Of a DNA stretch of 64,000 nucleotides, positions 23,458-34,797 are shown one piece after another. This stretch comes from Lepas anatifera (Eukaryota; Arthropoda; Thecostraca; Lepadidae): the NCBI GenBank assembly GCA_034440635.1, contig JAOTON010000980.1, positions 310,001 to 374,000 on the forward strand, given 5' to 3'. How positions within the stretch are numbered: the first letter of the stretch is position 1; every line of letters begins with the position of its first letter. A program made the position numbers and the translations under genes. The notes beneath the pieces were generated by a model that did not search any database, was not told where the DNA came from, and worked only from the letters and a program-made list of their open reading frames with translations.

Positions 23458-24307
23458 TTAAGACGTGCAATGCCAGGGGTCTGAGCCACCTTCACCCTGA
23501 CGAGGGGGTGGGTTACGCCCCCCCTAAAATCTAAAAACTACGCTAGTTAGCGAAAAAGTAAATGACGTTAAGTAGCACAAACTAAGCTTTAAAGGAAGTT
23601 TTCTATACATTTTTTTGTGGGGTAAAATCTGACGGCATTGGAAGCCAAAAAATGGCATAATATGGATATGGTGATATAACTGAAATACAGTTATTCAGTC
23701 CTACCATCTGATGTAGAAGAGATACAATATATAAGAATTCACTATCTGAGGTTTTTCTGCAAGCGACGTCGAATGATTAATAATGTGACTATTCTAGGTC
23801 AAAGCTAAGATTTGACCTGACCTTGGATCAGGTCAATATCGAATTGGGTCAGATTGCATATCATTAGAACTGCAGAAGCAAGACAACCCCAATGATTCCA
23901 AAATATACAATTTAGCTTCGTTCCCAACAACATTATTATGTTTAAACCATTTTCCCGATACTTTTCCAACTGTGTCATCATGAATCATAATTGACCTTAG
24001 GTCATCGACTTCAGAAATCCTAAAAAATGATGTGTACTCAATCAGCCCTTTATTCAATACGAAATTTAGATTGATAAATTAAGCTGTTCCTTGCTCATGT
24101 TGTTTTCTTTTTTTAGATGAGGTCACTTGACCTGCACTGATGTCCTGACATGAAATGACCTGAACCGAAAATGTTGACAGGAGTTGTAAAAAGCTTCAGA
24201 AAAAACTGTACTGGGTACAGCAGCGCTGCGCGTAGCCGTTTTCAAGACTTTGCGAAAAACCCAAGGGGTATGGTTACCCAACCCCCGCCCCGGCCATGCA
24301 CGTACTC
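23458..24307 (+). mobile_element. TTAA-flanked element, family 1, degenerate copy
   Basis: It begins TTAAGACGTGCAATGCCAGG, which aligns with TTAACACGCGCATTGACGGG, and continues with GGTCTGAGCCACCTTC. The interior keeps the family order: a GACCTGACCTTGGATCAGGT block at about 23814, the GGTCATCGA segment, a half-site cluster near 24118-24165 and the GC hairpin at 24217-24239. The right TTAA is mutated, and the end falls near 24307. It is clearly older than the copies at 1826 and 48087. Confidence 0.75.
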
Positions 24308-25315
24308 GGTACGAAGTCGGTCAGGTGCACCAACTGTAAGTACCGTTAGAGACTAAATTCTGAAGCGCTTCTTTCCAACTCACTTATCCAGCATCTGCAG
24401 AGAGATCATTATCATATCACAACCCTCATTACTACACAAAAGAGAAATGCTGCTTTTCTGATGGCCATTTCGTATTACAATCTGGGTAAGGAAAATACAA
24501 TAATGCTATTTTATTTTTTGCATTAAGTTCATTAATGTTTTCCAAAACTTTGGTCAATCTTTACAGGTACGGTTCGGCTATACTAAGATAAATTTTCGGA
24601 GCTGCAACAACGAAATAATTATTCTGCAAATTAACTTAGACCATATCTCTGCTTTCAGTTTATCAGCATATCAGAAGCGTTATACACTTCCAGCTATAGC
24701 TGAACATAAGCCGACAACTATAGTTGTCGGCATAAACAGGATACGGAATAAAACAATCATTACGCATATTTGCCATGTGCTATCTCATTGCCTATTGTCA
24801 TGACCGTGGATGGAGCACTTAAGCTTGAAGTGCATTTGCTAGCCCGCCGGAATCGACAATAAAATTTCTGAAAGCCTTGGCAATGGTCAAACGATGACAG
24901 GCGTGCCGCTTCTTACACCGAGAGCTTTTTCGGGGCAGACACTTCCTCCTGAATCAAAATATTTTTATTGGAAAATTTGTGGACGTCCGTAGTACATTCC
25001 AACATAGACATGTACTATGACTTCATCTATGTGGCATCTCTAGTTTGTTTTGAGCCCCCCTCCACACCTACGGTTCATATTGCATAAACCATGCACCTCG
25101 AGGAAGGCTAGTGACTCGAATAGTTCGTCAGTGGGCACAAGGACCCGGTGTGAGGTAGAGCTGAGGGTGTAAAATTAATTTTCAAATAATAAATATCAGG
25201 TCGACATAAAATCAAGCAAAATACATCATAGAAAGAGAAAAATGGACGGGGAGTGTAAAACCAGATCACTGAAGGATCATTCTTCGGATTTATACTATAT
25301 CACATATTGGCATGT
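24308..25315. other. Intergenic stretch
   Basis: A 20-bp palindrome around GCCGACAACTATAGTTGTCGGC lies at about 24711-24732. No gene is supported. Confidence 0.45.
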
Positions 25316-25434
25316 TAGGGATTTCGCGAAATCCCTGAAAAGCATTCAGGTAGTTCGCGAAATCACTGAAGTTTCAGTGAGTTCGCGACATCCCTAGGGA
25401 GTTCGCGAAATCCCGGATTTCGCACTTTCCCTGT

Positions 25435-25525
<91 letters not shown>
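25316..25525 (-). repeat. Inverted copy of the TTCGCGAA palindrome cluster with TA tract
   Basis: Palindromes GGGATTTCGCGAAATCCCT, CAGGTAGTTCGCGAAATCAC and relatives at 25316-25436 run into CCCTGTAACA and a TA tract at 25437-25525. This is the 21407-21682 arrangement reversed. Confidence 0.85.
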
Positions 25526-25528
<3 letters not shown>

Positions 25529-26292
25529 TAAAAGTGTAGACAACATTGAAATCGTCATGGATAACTCTGATCAAAGCGAAGAAAGCACTAAAGGAGGTGA
25601 AGCTAAATCGAGGACATCCTTCGTTAGAAAGGCTACAAGCAAAGGCACCACCGCAGAGTTTTTGGCGTAGGGCCGGACCCAGGACGGCCGCCTATATCTA
25701 TTTTTCCCCATTTTCGGTCTTCAATCGGCCAGATAGGGACGCGCAACACTTGTGCCTCATTAAATACATGTTAGCAAAAGGGAACATTTCCCTCCTAAAA
25801 TTAGACATTTTCAACAATATTCCTGGCCAAAGGTAAAGAGGGGATACTTTTCGAAAGTGGTGTGCTGTTCCAGCGTGATTGTTCTCCCCGAGGCTTCTCT
25901 GACGAAGATAATGAAGTCCAAGAGAAAATGGTACCGTCTGTAGGGATAGAGGGAACACTGAAGCGGTGTGCGTTACGCCGCAATGCGCACATCGGCCAAC
26001 ACACAGCGAGGACCTGGCGATAACTACGTAGCAATACTGAAGTTTAAAGCCATTGCTACATATTTTTCTCATCTGTAGTCGGACACTGAGAAAACAAGAT
26101 CGATCTAGTTTATTCAACATAAGAGGGCATACACTTTAAAGGATGATAAGTCCGTGGCCAGAGTATTGAGGACGCTTTTTCCGTCTCCGACACCTGCGTC
26201 CAGATTACGGTCAGATCTAATAACCATCGCTTCAACGTGCTGGATCATATCCAGCTTTTTTCTAATTCTGATGCCTCGTCAAAAACTGAGAC
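25526..26292. other. Intergenic stretch, nothing recognised
   Basis: A minus-strand open frame (25698-26120, 140 codons) has no recognisable domain. I do not call a gene. Confidence 0.4.
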
Positions 26293-27311
26293 TTAACACG
26301 CGCCCCGCTGAGGGAGGGGGCGAAATTCGCCCCCCTCCTGGTTTTCTCCAGATAACGCAAAAAACGAAGAGACGCAGAACAACAAAACTTACAGTACCTT
26401 ATTCCTGATCGATTTTACACATCTAACCAAATTTTTAAGGTACGGTCATGTCTGGTCAAGGAGCTATTCAAGGTCAAGTGACCCGACCTCAAAATCTAAA
26501 ATCACCAGTTTGAAGCAGCGCCCAGGGAACATCAGCGAACCGATCAGTTTGAAACTTTCACAATATGATAAGGCCATTGGGGTCTAAAAATCTGCCACCT
26601 CGGAATTTCGATATTGTTGACCTAAGGTGGGGTCCATTTTTAGTCACCCCATTATAAGTCTATGGTGAGAAATAGAATGGGCTTTTTCAGTAAATACTGG
26701 ATAGATAAAGCTGAAAATCCTCAAACCGTCTATTCTTACCACGATCTTCACCATTAAGTTGAGTTTTTGAGCGTCTGACCTCTCAAAGGTCATGTCAGGT
26801 CACAGGAGCATAGAGGGATTGTTTTGCCAATAACTTCTCACTGAATTGAGATAAAGCTCCCATTCTGATTGCATTGTGCTTATATTGTCACGGGGAGTCG
26901 ATTAATATGCAGCATGATCATACCAGGTCACTTTGTGACCCTGCCTTAGCTCGAGGTCAGGTCATTTTCACTACTTGACCTAGCAAGATCATATTATACA
27001 TCATTCAATTTGCCACGATGAGAGGAATCCAATGATGCATACAGATTTTCTCTAGCTCTCCTGAGGACAGATCTAGAGAGAGAAACGTACACTGCTCTGT
27101 TGCAAGCCTATGGAACCTTCTTTGACCTATGCAGACCCCAATATTGACCTGACATGAAACTTTTCGTATAAAATATCTTTTTTTATCAAAATCTTTCGAA
27201 CGCCGCCCTTAATATTTCGTTAGCTTTCGTGGGAAATAAGATACTCAGGGGGGCGAAAACGTCCCCCAGCGGGGCGCGTCATGCCAGGGACCCCAGCGAG
27301 GCGCGTGTTAA
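26293..27311 (+). mobile_element. TTAA-flanked element, subfamily C
   Basis: It starts TTAACACGCGCCCCGCTGAG and ends with AGCGAGGCGCGTGTTAA, bounded by intact TTAA on both sides. It is 1019 bp. A near-terminal duplication of the 3' end (CCCAGCGGGGCGCGTCATGCC) is present. The interior differs from family 1 but again holds half-site groups, such as TTCAAGGTCAAGTGACCCG at about 26468 and a TCGAGGTCAGGTCATTTTC segment near 26949. There is no transposase frame. Confidence 0.8.
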
Positions 27312-28434
27312 GAACCGTAGCCATGAGCATCGGTGACGCGCCACTCGATCAGGTTCTAGCGGCGTGGGTCTCGCAGGCTTATGACAACGGCTGCTGTGTA
27401 ATGGCAGATTAACGGCGAGACGTCGTGACGTGCAGATCTTCAATATGCAATTATAACTGACTTAACTGAGCCGGCAATTCATTTTACTACAGATATGTGT
27501 TGTGACCTTACGCTGTAAAAAAAGAATGATATATTATCAGGAGAGGAGAAAGATCAAAACCACAAAACAGCTGATAGAGAAGAAGCTATAGCTAACAAAA
27601 TACTGAACCAAATTATATCGAACGTCAAAAAGACAAATTAGGACAAAATCTAAAAAGACAAGAAAATGGTTGTGGCCAAAAATAAATTAATGAACGTAAT
27701 AACTGGTGCAGATATCCAGAACTTGCCCAAATACCTGAAGCAGCAGGTGAGTCTGGTAAGTTAGATAAGGAGGCTGATTGCATATCCTGTAGTCCGAATG
27801 GTTAACAAAAAGCAGGAGATGAGTGTTTGACGTCGCATCACAGATTGACCCTTAATGCTCGAAGAGCAGTTTTTAGGATATGATCATGAGTATTATTTAC
27901 AATCGTTCATGCCCTCAATTACAGCAAAATAATCATTTATACTTTTCTGAGCATATTTGTACAATCAACATATCATTTCAGCCAACAACCAATGCCTGAT
28001 TGGCTGCTGCATCAGGTAGAACCTAAAAATAAGCCCGCGCTCAAGAATAGCTTAATTCAATCACCAAAGAAATAAATAACACCAAAAATGTGGTTACCTC
28101 AATCCCCGATGAGGTATTGCTAACACAAAGATAATGCCTCTACGAATTGAAGAAATCATTTTCTGCATTTGCTGCACGATGCATTCAATATCATTTTTAT
28201 GGGAAGGACTGACATTTTGAAATTAAACAATTGGAGTACTATAAAAATGAAAAATGAGACACGCAAACTGCGTGATCGAAATAACGGTTTATAATTCTAA
28301 GGAATACAATACATATAAGTGACTGTTTTTGTTGATTCTAAAATCTTATCAACGTTTAAATTTGTTTGTATATCACAAGGCAGCAAAGTACGGCGTCCTT
28401 TTCTACCAACGCTGTAAGCTCATTTCACCCAGTG
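27312..28434. other. Intergenic stretch, nothing recognised
   Basis: AT-rich sequence without supported features. Confidence 0.4.
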
Positions 28435-29045
28435 TTCTCGCGTGGAACCTCCACTCGAGACCACCAACCGGCAGCTCCACTCTAACTGCGGGGTGCCTTC
28501 TCCCAATGGTCTCGCGTGGTACCGGCACCTCCACTCTAACTGCGGGCTGGTTTCACCCAGTGGTCTCGCGTGGTACCGGCACCTCCACTCTAACTGCGGG
28601 GTGCCTTCTCCCAATGGTCTCGCGTGGTACCGGCACCTCCACTCTAACTGCGAGGTGCCTTCTCCCAATGGTCTCGCGTGGTACCGGCACCTCCACTCTA
28701 ACTGCGGGGTGCCTTCTCCCAATGGTCTCGCGTGGTACCGGCACCTCCACTCTAACTGCGAGGTGCCTTCTCCCAATGGTCTCGCGTGGTACCGGCACCT
28801 CCACTCTAACTGCGGGGTGCCTTCTCCCAATGGTCTCGCGTGGTACCGGCACCTCCACTCTAACTGCGGGGTGCTTTCTCCCAATGGTCTCGCGTGGTAC
28901 CGGCACCTCCACTCTAACTGCGGGGTGCCTTCTCCCAATGGTCTCGCGTGGTACCGGCACCTCCACTCTAACTACGGGCTGGTTTCACCCAATGGTCTCG
29001 CGTGGTACCGGCAGCTCCACTCTAACTGCGGGTGCATTCTCCCAA
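28435..29045. repeat. 54-bp satellite, about 11 units
   Basis: The unit contains TCTCGCGTGGTACCGGCACC, TCCACTCTAACTGCGGGGTG and CCTTCTCCCAATGG. Units are over 90% alike by eye. The length is divisible by three and lacks stops in several frames, so three long overlapping ORFs arise without being genes. The array stops exactly where LINE sequence begins. Single fragments recur at about 33377-33397 and 35111-35137. Confidence 0.95.
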
Positions 29046-30525
29046 TAGGGAGTGCTCTGACCAGCTTGTAACCCCACTTAGCATACTCTTCAATAAATCC
29101 GTATCCGAGGGTGTGTTCCCGAGTAGGTGGGCAGAGGCTAGCATTGTACCAATACACAAAAAGGGATCTAAAAAATTACCATCAAATTATCGGGCCGTTT
29201 CACTCCTGCCCCTGTTCGGCCAGCTATTGGAGAGCTGTATACGTGATTCATTAATACTCCATGTTCAACCCGTCTTGTCAGACAAACAGCATGGTTTTGT
29301 CCCACGCAGATCTTGCGAAACAAATTTAGCCTCTCTTCTAAAAACAGCGTGGGATTCAATCTCTTCTGGCCACCAAACCGATATCATTTATACCGATTGT
29401 ACTGCGGCATTCCAGAGCATCAATCACAAACTTCTCCTATACAAGCTCAAGCACTCTTACCAAATCACTGACCTGGCACTAAATTGGCTATCATCCTATT
29501 TGAGCAATCGAAAGCAACGTGTCATTGTCAACGGAAAGTGTTCGGATTGGACCAGGGTAATCTCTGGAACACCAGAGGGTAGCATTCTCTCACCATTGCT
29601 CTTTGCTCTGTTTGTGAACGATCTCCCGGACGTGATCAAAACGAACTGCCTTCTTTTTGCGGACGACGTAAAATTGTACAGCCAAATTATCTCTTTGGAG
29701 GACATTGAGGGTTAGGGAGACCTGAATGCTCTCACACAATGGTCCCATGATTGGAAACTCCAACTAAATCCTTTGAAATGCAAAGCATTCTCAATTACTC
29801 TGAAACGGAACCCCACCCTGGCCACCTAAAAATTCATAACACTGCTCTGGACCGGGTAGATTCTATCCGGGACCTCGGGTATGGCTGGACACCAAATTAA
29901 CCTTCACCGACCACATCAACAACACGGTAACTAAAGCAAACAGAGCTCTGGGCGTGATGATTAAGAATCCTCCAATCTTGCCATACTGGGGGAGAGTTGT
30001 CACCGGAACCTCTCCTGGCAGCTTATTTTGGCAACATTCGGGCAATTCTAGAATACGGTTGCGTGATTTAGGGGGGGGGTGCTGCTCAAACAAACCTTGA
30101 AAGACTTGAAATGGTTCAACATAAATTCCTTATCTGGCTCGCTTCCACTACTCGTACATTAACAACGTCTTTGGCATACTCAGACCTTTTGGCGACTTTT
30201 AACATATCCAGCCTTTCAAACAGGAGGTATCAGTACGATGTACATTTCGTTCACAAAATTCTAGCCAGGAAGGTGGACTCTGTTCTCTTGCTCGGGACAT
30301 TCCCCCTTCAAGTCCCCGCGCGACCCACCCGGAATATGAATGGGACATTGCTCCACGTTCCCTTCGCCAGGGTGGATACGGTTAAAAGAGGTGTATTTTG
30401 TCGGGCGGCTGGTGCTATGAACTCTTTCCTAACCCTATGTCAAAATTCAGATGTATTCAGTTCAACATTTGGTCAGTTCAGATCTCAAGTCCGCGCGTAT
30501 ATAAAAAGCCTGTAGTGATCTCCCC
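29046..30525 (+). pseudogene. Jockey/CR1-like LINE, reverse transcriptase and C-terminus
   Basis: The frame 29032-29715 contains the RT core. It reads LVTPLSILFNKSVSEGVFPS, IVPIHKKGS, SNYRAVSLLP, KQHGFVPRRSCETNL, YTDCTAAF (catalytic Asp), RKQRVIVNG, SGTPEGSILSPLLF (consensus PQG here PEG) and FADDVKLY (catalytic Asp pair). A TAG at 29713 truncates it. Frames then shift through 29720-30110. The tail 30111-30515 reads MVQHKFLIWLAS ... YQYDVHFVHKIL, typical of the post-RT region. The 5' part (endonuclease) is missing, so it is a 5'-truncated, frameshifted copy fused to satellite DNA. Confidence 0.88.
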
Positions 30526-31301
30526 TTGTTTTCTTAGGACGTTTTATTTGTATTTAGTGCGTATGTGGATTAGGCCATGTCGTGATCACCACTTTTTCAC
30601 AGGATCTTTGATTTCCGGGTGTTTTCTAATGTCTTAATGGTTGCTGATCACGATTTTCTCGTCGAAAATGTCGAATTCGAAAAATATTTGCCCGCGCAAG
30701 CCGTTTGAAATTCTTCCGGTTTGCCAAAATTTTGATGTTTTCATATCTCACGGACAATAAAATGCAACTAATGTATGGAAAGGGCCACAGAACTTTTAAA
30801 CAATTAAATCTGAACAATTTGAAACTTTTTTGACTCCTTGAAATACATATTTACCCGAAAAAGTACCTTGGAAAGACAGGGATGTTTAAGCTTAAAAAGA
30901 TGATAATAGATGGCGCGCATGACGCAGCCGTCAATCAGTGTCCCGCTACGTCGCTTATGACAAGAAGATATTATCCAAAGGAGCTGGATATAATATTTGA
31001 GCCTATTATGGATTCGATGAATGAACATTTACCTTCACAAGATGAACTAGATTTCTCTCGCTTGCAGTTTTAAATATTATTGGTAATGGTTGCTTTCAAA
31101 GCAGGTCCAATTAAGATCAGCCAGCCATATATAGATTTGGTGTCTAAGCATGTAGTCACTGCGGATCAATTTCAAGTATTAAAATGTGTGCAAGAGCCAG
31201 TCGATTATATTTAGATTAGTCCTGCTATAACTAGCAAGGAGAATACCGCATTTCGGGAAAAATGAAGCTACACCACACCTAGCGCCACCGTCAAGCCATG
31301 T

Positions 31302-31805
31302 ATGCTGCCGCTTAACCAGCTCTCGACTGGGGCTGACGTTGTCGTTCACATTATGATGCTGCAGCTTGAAGAGATGGAGGCCAGGGAAGTGGACGAATTT
31401 CACGTTTCAATAGCTTGAAAGTTCGAACCGACCGCTGATGAAGTCACCGAGACTTACAGAAGAGCATCTGTGGCAGCAAAAAACAAGTACAAAGTTCGCT
31501 GTGAAATAAGGAAGCAGTGTAACCTGAAGGAAGAGATCAGAAGGCGCCTACAATACATGAATATATTGTAAGTATGGACAAAGCATGACAACATTGTTTG
31601 ACATATAAAGCAGAGTTTTACCATCAAAGGCATCGGCAAACAGAACATTTCTGGAAGACCAGCGAGAAGCACAGAGGTTGTATCTTGGTGGCTTGGATGC
31701 AGTCGTGACGGACCATTGGAGACGGCAGCAGCTGCGGCAAGCCACTGCTGCTGCCGCCAATAAGGCCTTATCGGGAGGCCGGCTCGTCCGCATTCGAGCA
31801 CAATA
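31302..31805 (+). pseudogene. Fossil spliced gene in left palindrome arm, family unknown
   Basis: From ATG 31302 the frame reads MLPLNQLSTGADVVVH ... LQLEEMEAREVDEFHV, meets a TGA at 31416, and continues KFEPTADEVTETYRRASVAA and KNKYKVRCEIRKQCNLKEE. It ends at a donor TT|GTAAGT (31568). A 46-bp intron ends at CAG (31613). The same frame resumes in phase as KASANRTFLEDQREAQRLYL, then GGLDAVVTDHWRRQQLRQAT and an Ala-rich tail to a TAA near 31803. The helical, Arg/Glu/Ala-rich character suggests a coiled or DNA-binding accessory protein, but I recognise no family. The mirror copy in the other arm keeps the splice sites. The TGA is shared by both arms, so it either predates the duplication or marks another intron boundary (CAACAG just before it in the right arm). 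Confidence 0.5.
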
Positions 31806-32009
31806 ATATGACAATCACCCGGACAAGTCTACAAACCACTTCCGCGTAACATTTAAAAATATGTTTTCCTTCCGAGATTGACTTATGCCTGCCAGAACCT
31901 GGTCGCGTGCGTCGTCTGTCAGCAGCTGGTGTGATGCTACAAATAGGAAGCTCGCTGCTGCATATACCACCATCGGTCGCTGTCAATGGTGCCGCTGCGT
32001 TCTGACGCA

Positions 32010-32520
32010 GCTTCAGCTCCGTCAGAACGCAACATCCGGAGAACTCCTGGTAGCCACAACGACAGCAGCGGTGGCTTGCCGCACCTGCTGCCGTCTCCAA
32101 TGGTCCGTCACGACTGCATCCAAGCCACCAAGATACAACCTCTGCGCTTCTCGCTGGTCTTCCAGAAATGTTCTGTTTGCCGATGCCTTTGATGGTAAAA
32201 CTCTGCTTTATATGTCAAACAATGTTGTCATGCTTTGTCCATGCTTACAATATCTTCATGTTTTGTAGGCGCCTTCTGATCGCTTCCTTCAGGTTAAAAT
32301 GCTTCCTTATTTCACAGCGAACTTTGCACTTGTTTCTTGCTGCCACAGATGCTCTTCCGTAAGTATCGGTAACTTCATCAGCGGTCGGTTCGAATTTTCA
32401 AGCTGTTGAAACGTGAAATTCGTCCTCTTCCCTGGCCTCTATCTCTTCAAGCCGCAGCATCATAATGTGAACGACAACGTCAGCCCCAGTCGAGAGCTGG
32501 TTAAGCGGCAGCATACATGG
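32010..32520 (-). pseudogene. Mirror copy of the fossil gene in right palindrome arm
   Basis: The inverse of the left-arm model. Its donor reads GTAAGC, its acceptor is the same AAAGCAG, and the coding segments differ by scattered substitutions. This implies duplication by inversion followed by independent drift. Confidence 0.45.
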
Positions 32521-33376
32521 CTTGACGGTGGCGCTAGGTGTGGTGCAGCTTCATTTTTCCCGAAATGCGGCATTCTCCTTGCTAGTGATAGCAAGACTAA
32601 TCTAAATATAATCGACTGGCTCTTGCATACATTTTGATACGTAAAATTGATCCGCAGTGACTACATGCTTAAATGCCTAATCTATATATGGCTGGCTGAT
32701 CTTAATTGGACCTGCTTTGAAAGCAACCATTACCAATAATATATAAAACTGCAAGCGAGAAAAATCTAGATCATCTTGTGAAGGTAAATGTTCATTCATC
32801 GAATTCAAAATAGTTTCAAATCATATATCCAGCTCCTTTGGCTAATAGCTTCTTGACATAAGCGACGTAGTGGGACAGTGGTTGACGGCTGCGTCATGCG
32901 CGCCATCTATTATCATATTTTTAAGCTCAAACATCCCCGTCTTTCCAAGGTACTTTATCGGACAAGTATATATTTTAAGGAGTCGAAAAAGGTTTCAAAT
33001 TGTTCACATTCAATGGTTTAAAAGTTCTGTGGCCCTTTCCATACATTAGTTGCATTTTATTGTCCGTGAGATATGAAAACATCGAAATTTTGGCAAACCG
33101 GAAGAATTTCAAACGGCTTGCGCGGGCAAATATTTTTTGAATTCGACATTTTCGACCAGAAAATCGTGATCAGCAACCATTAAGACATTAAAAAACACCC
33201 GGAAATCAAAGATCCTGTGAAAAAGTGGTGATCACGACATGGCCTAATGTGGATTCGTTGTATCCTGTATAAGCTGAGTGTTCGATCGTCGACCGTGTTT
33301 GATCGTCTTCGATACGACATGAGCTGTAATTGGGGGCAACCTGTTGCTCATGACACAAATAAAAAATAAACAATAG

Positions 33377-33397
33377 TCTCGCGTGGTACCGGCCGGG
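33377..33397 (+). repeat. Isolated fragment of the 54-bp satellite
   Basis: TCTCGCGTGGTACCGGC matches the satellite unit at 28435-29045. Confidence 0.7.
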
Positions 33398-33587
33398 GGG
33401 CTCAAAGTTTTTCCTACTAAACGGCTGGCATTTTCGACTAGTCCATAGGGAACACACGTTAAAAGCTTTCAATCTAGAGCCTCGGGGGAGTATCTTAAAA
33501 TACGCGTAGGTTCACGAAAAGCAGTTCAAATGGACGCCAGGACATTTTTATTTTCATTTCCGGCGTCAAAACCGCCAGCCGTGACAT

Positions 33588-33676
33588 TAACCAGCGAGCC
33601 AGACGGCGAAAACCAGTCCCATGTTTTGGTTTAATTTTCAGGCGTGGGTTCGAATCCTAGAAGCGGCCAAACTTTT
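33588..33676 (+). other. tRNA-like remnant with B box
   Basis: GGCGTGGGTTCGAATCCTAG contains a canonical B box (GGTTCGAATCC) as in tRNA-Leu/Ser T arms. The upstream GACATTAACCAGCGAGCCAG is a poor A box. Acceptor pairing is weak, so it is probably a decayed tRNA gene or SINE head. Confidence 0.3.
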
Positions 33677-33774
33677 CGTAGAGTCCGAATGTGCAAAACA
33701 CAATGTATTCGCTTGAAATTCATGCAAATTTGCGCCCTTCATGCTTTTAGCTCTAAGGGATGCTTTTGCCTAGT

Positions 33775-33895
33775 GCAGAGGCGGATCCAGGAGTAAATAC
33801 GTCATGTTCCAGGGGCGGATCTAAGGGGATGGTAGGTGATGGGGGCGACCGCGTACCATTAGCCTGGCCTTGAGCACGGCAAAAGGCCCTCCACA
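33775..33895. mobile_element. GGATCC-type MITE ends, fragmentary
   Basis: GCAGAGGCGGATCCAGG at about 33776 and GGGGCGGATCTAAGGGG at about 33813 are terminal motifs of the GGATCC group. They are probably remnants of one or two elements abutting the next copy. Confidence 0.5.
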
Positions 33896-34158
33896 GGGCA
33901 TAGGCGGATCCAGGGGGGACAAGGGGGGACACGTGCCCCCCTGATCGACCCTCGGCGCCCCCTGAAATGGTCACGGCGCCCCCCTGAGAGGTCGATGGCG
34001 CCCCTCTGAAATGTCGCTTCCTATCACCCCCCCCAGGAGGCAAAAAAAGCGCCTACCGATAGGATTTTGCGCCCACCTGATAGATTTTACCGTTCAAAAG
34101 TGGTGCCCCCTGGACCGGATGGCAACCCCCCCCCGATTGCCAATTCTGGGTCCTCCTA
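33896..34158 (+). mobile_element. GGATCC-type GC-rich MITE, best copy
   Basis: It starts CATAGGCGGATCCAGGGGGG and ends CTGGGTCCTCCTATG, giving about 15-bp terminal inverted repeats. The interior is C-rich (CCTGATCGACCCTCGGCGCC, TTTTGCGCCCACCTGATAG). It has no coding capacity. Confidence 0.8.
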
Positions 34159-34617
34159 TGAAGCAGGGGGCTCCCTTTATGTTCAGTGCGCGTTTCTTAG
34201 GTAGGTAAATTCAAGGAGCCCAAACGCCACGGATACTGGTCTCGGGGGGTTCCAATAGCTAGCCTAGAGTCCCCCAAAGTATCAAACTTTATTTAATAAG
34301 TAAGTTTAAATACACACCACCCAGATGATTTATTCAATTTTAACGCTCAATTTATGAAAAATTAAAACCACGAGCGGGGGCTCCTACGATTGAAACCCGA
34401 GCCTCTTTTTGAGAAAATTCTGCATCCGCCCCTGCCATGGTCCCCAAAGTGGCTGAATTGTACCCACTTTCAGCCGATTGTCATCGAAACGACACCTTGT
34501 TCGCAATGTTTCCTGAGATTGCCTTCCCCAAACGTATGGCCTAGATCCGCCCATGTCCTTATAAAAAGGGACAATGAATCAACCCTCGGCGTCCTCTCAA
34601 ATGTTCATGGCGGTGCT

Positions 34618-34797
34618 CTATAGGGTCGATGGTGCCCCCTGAAATGTCACCTCACCCCCCCATGCAAAAATCGGCGAGCCGCTATAGAATTTGACAACCA
34701 CATGATAGGTTTTGTCGGCCAAAAGTGGCGCCCCCTTGATCCGGATGGCGCCCCCGTAAGGTGCCCCTCCGATCTGCGACCCTGGATCCGCTTATGC
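34618..34797 (+). mobile_element. GGATCC-type MITE, partial
   Basis: It shares GGTCGATGGTGCCCCCTGAA, CACATGATAGGTTTTGTCGG and the terminus CCTGGATCCGCTTATG. The left end is missing. Confidence 0.65.

Larger units (their letters stand above)
30569..33248. repeat. 2.7-kb palindrome, arms about 1.2 kb
   Basis: The left arm 30569-31760 and the right arm 32050-33248 are reverse complements with modest divergence, centred near 31908. Outer ends match through ATTAGGCCATGTCGTGATCA and its inverse. The spacer of about 290 bp does not pair. Both arms encode the same open segments (for example 31179-31403 minus and 32413-32637 plus). The right boundary is followed by a satellite fragment within 130 bp. 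Confidence 0.92.

Noticed and set aside
28329..29071. Repeat-protein gene of 209-239 residues on either strand
   Set aside because: The 54-bp satellite is open in several frames at once, on both strands, with no start context or flanking exons.
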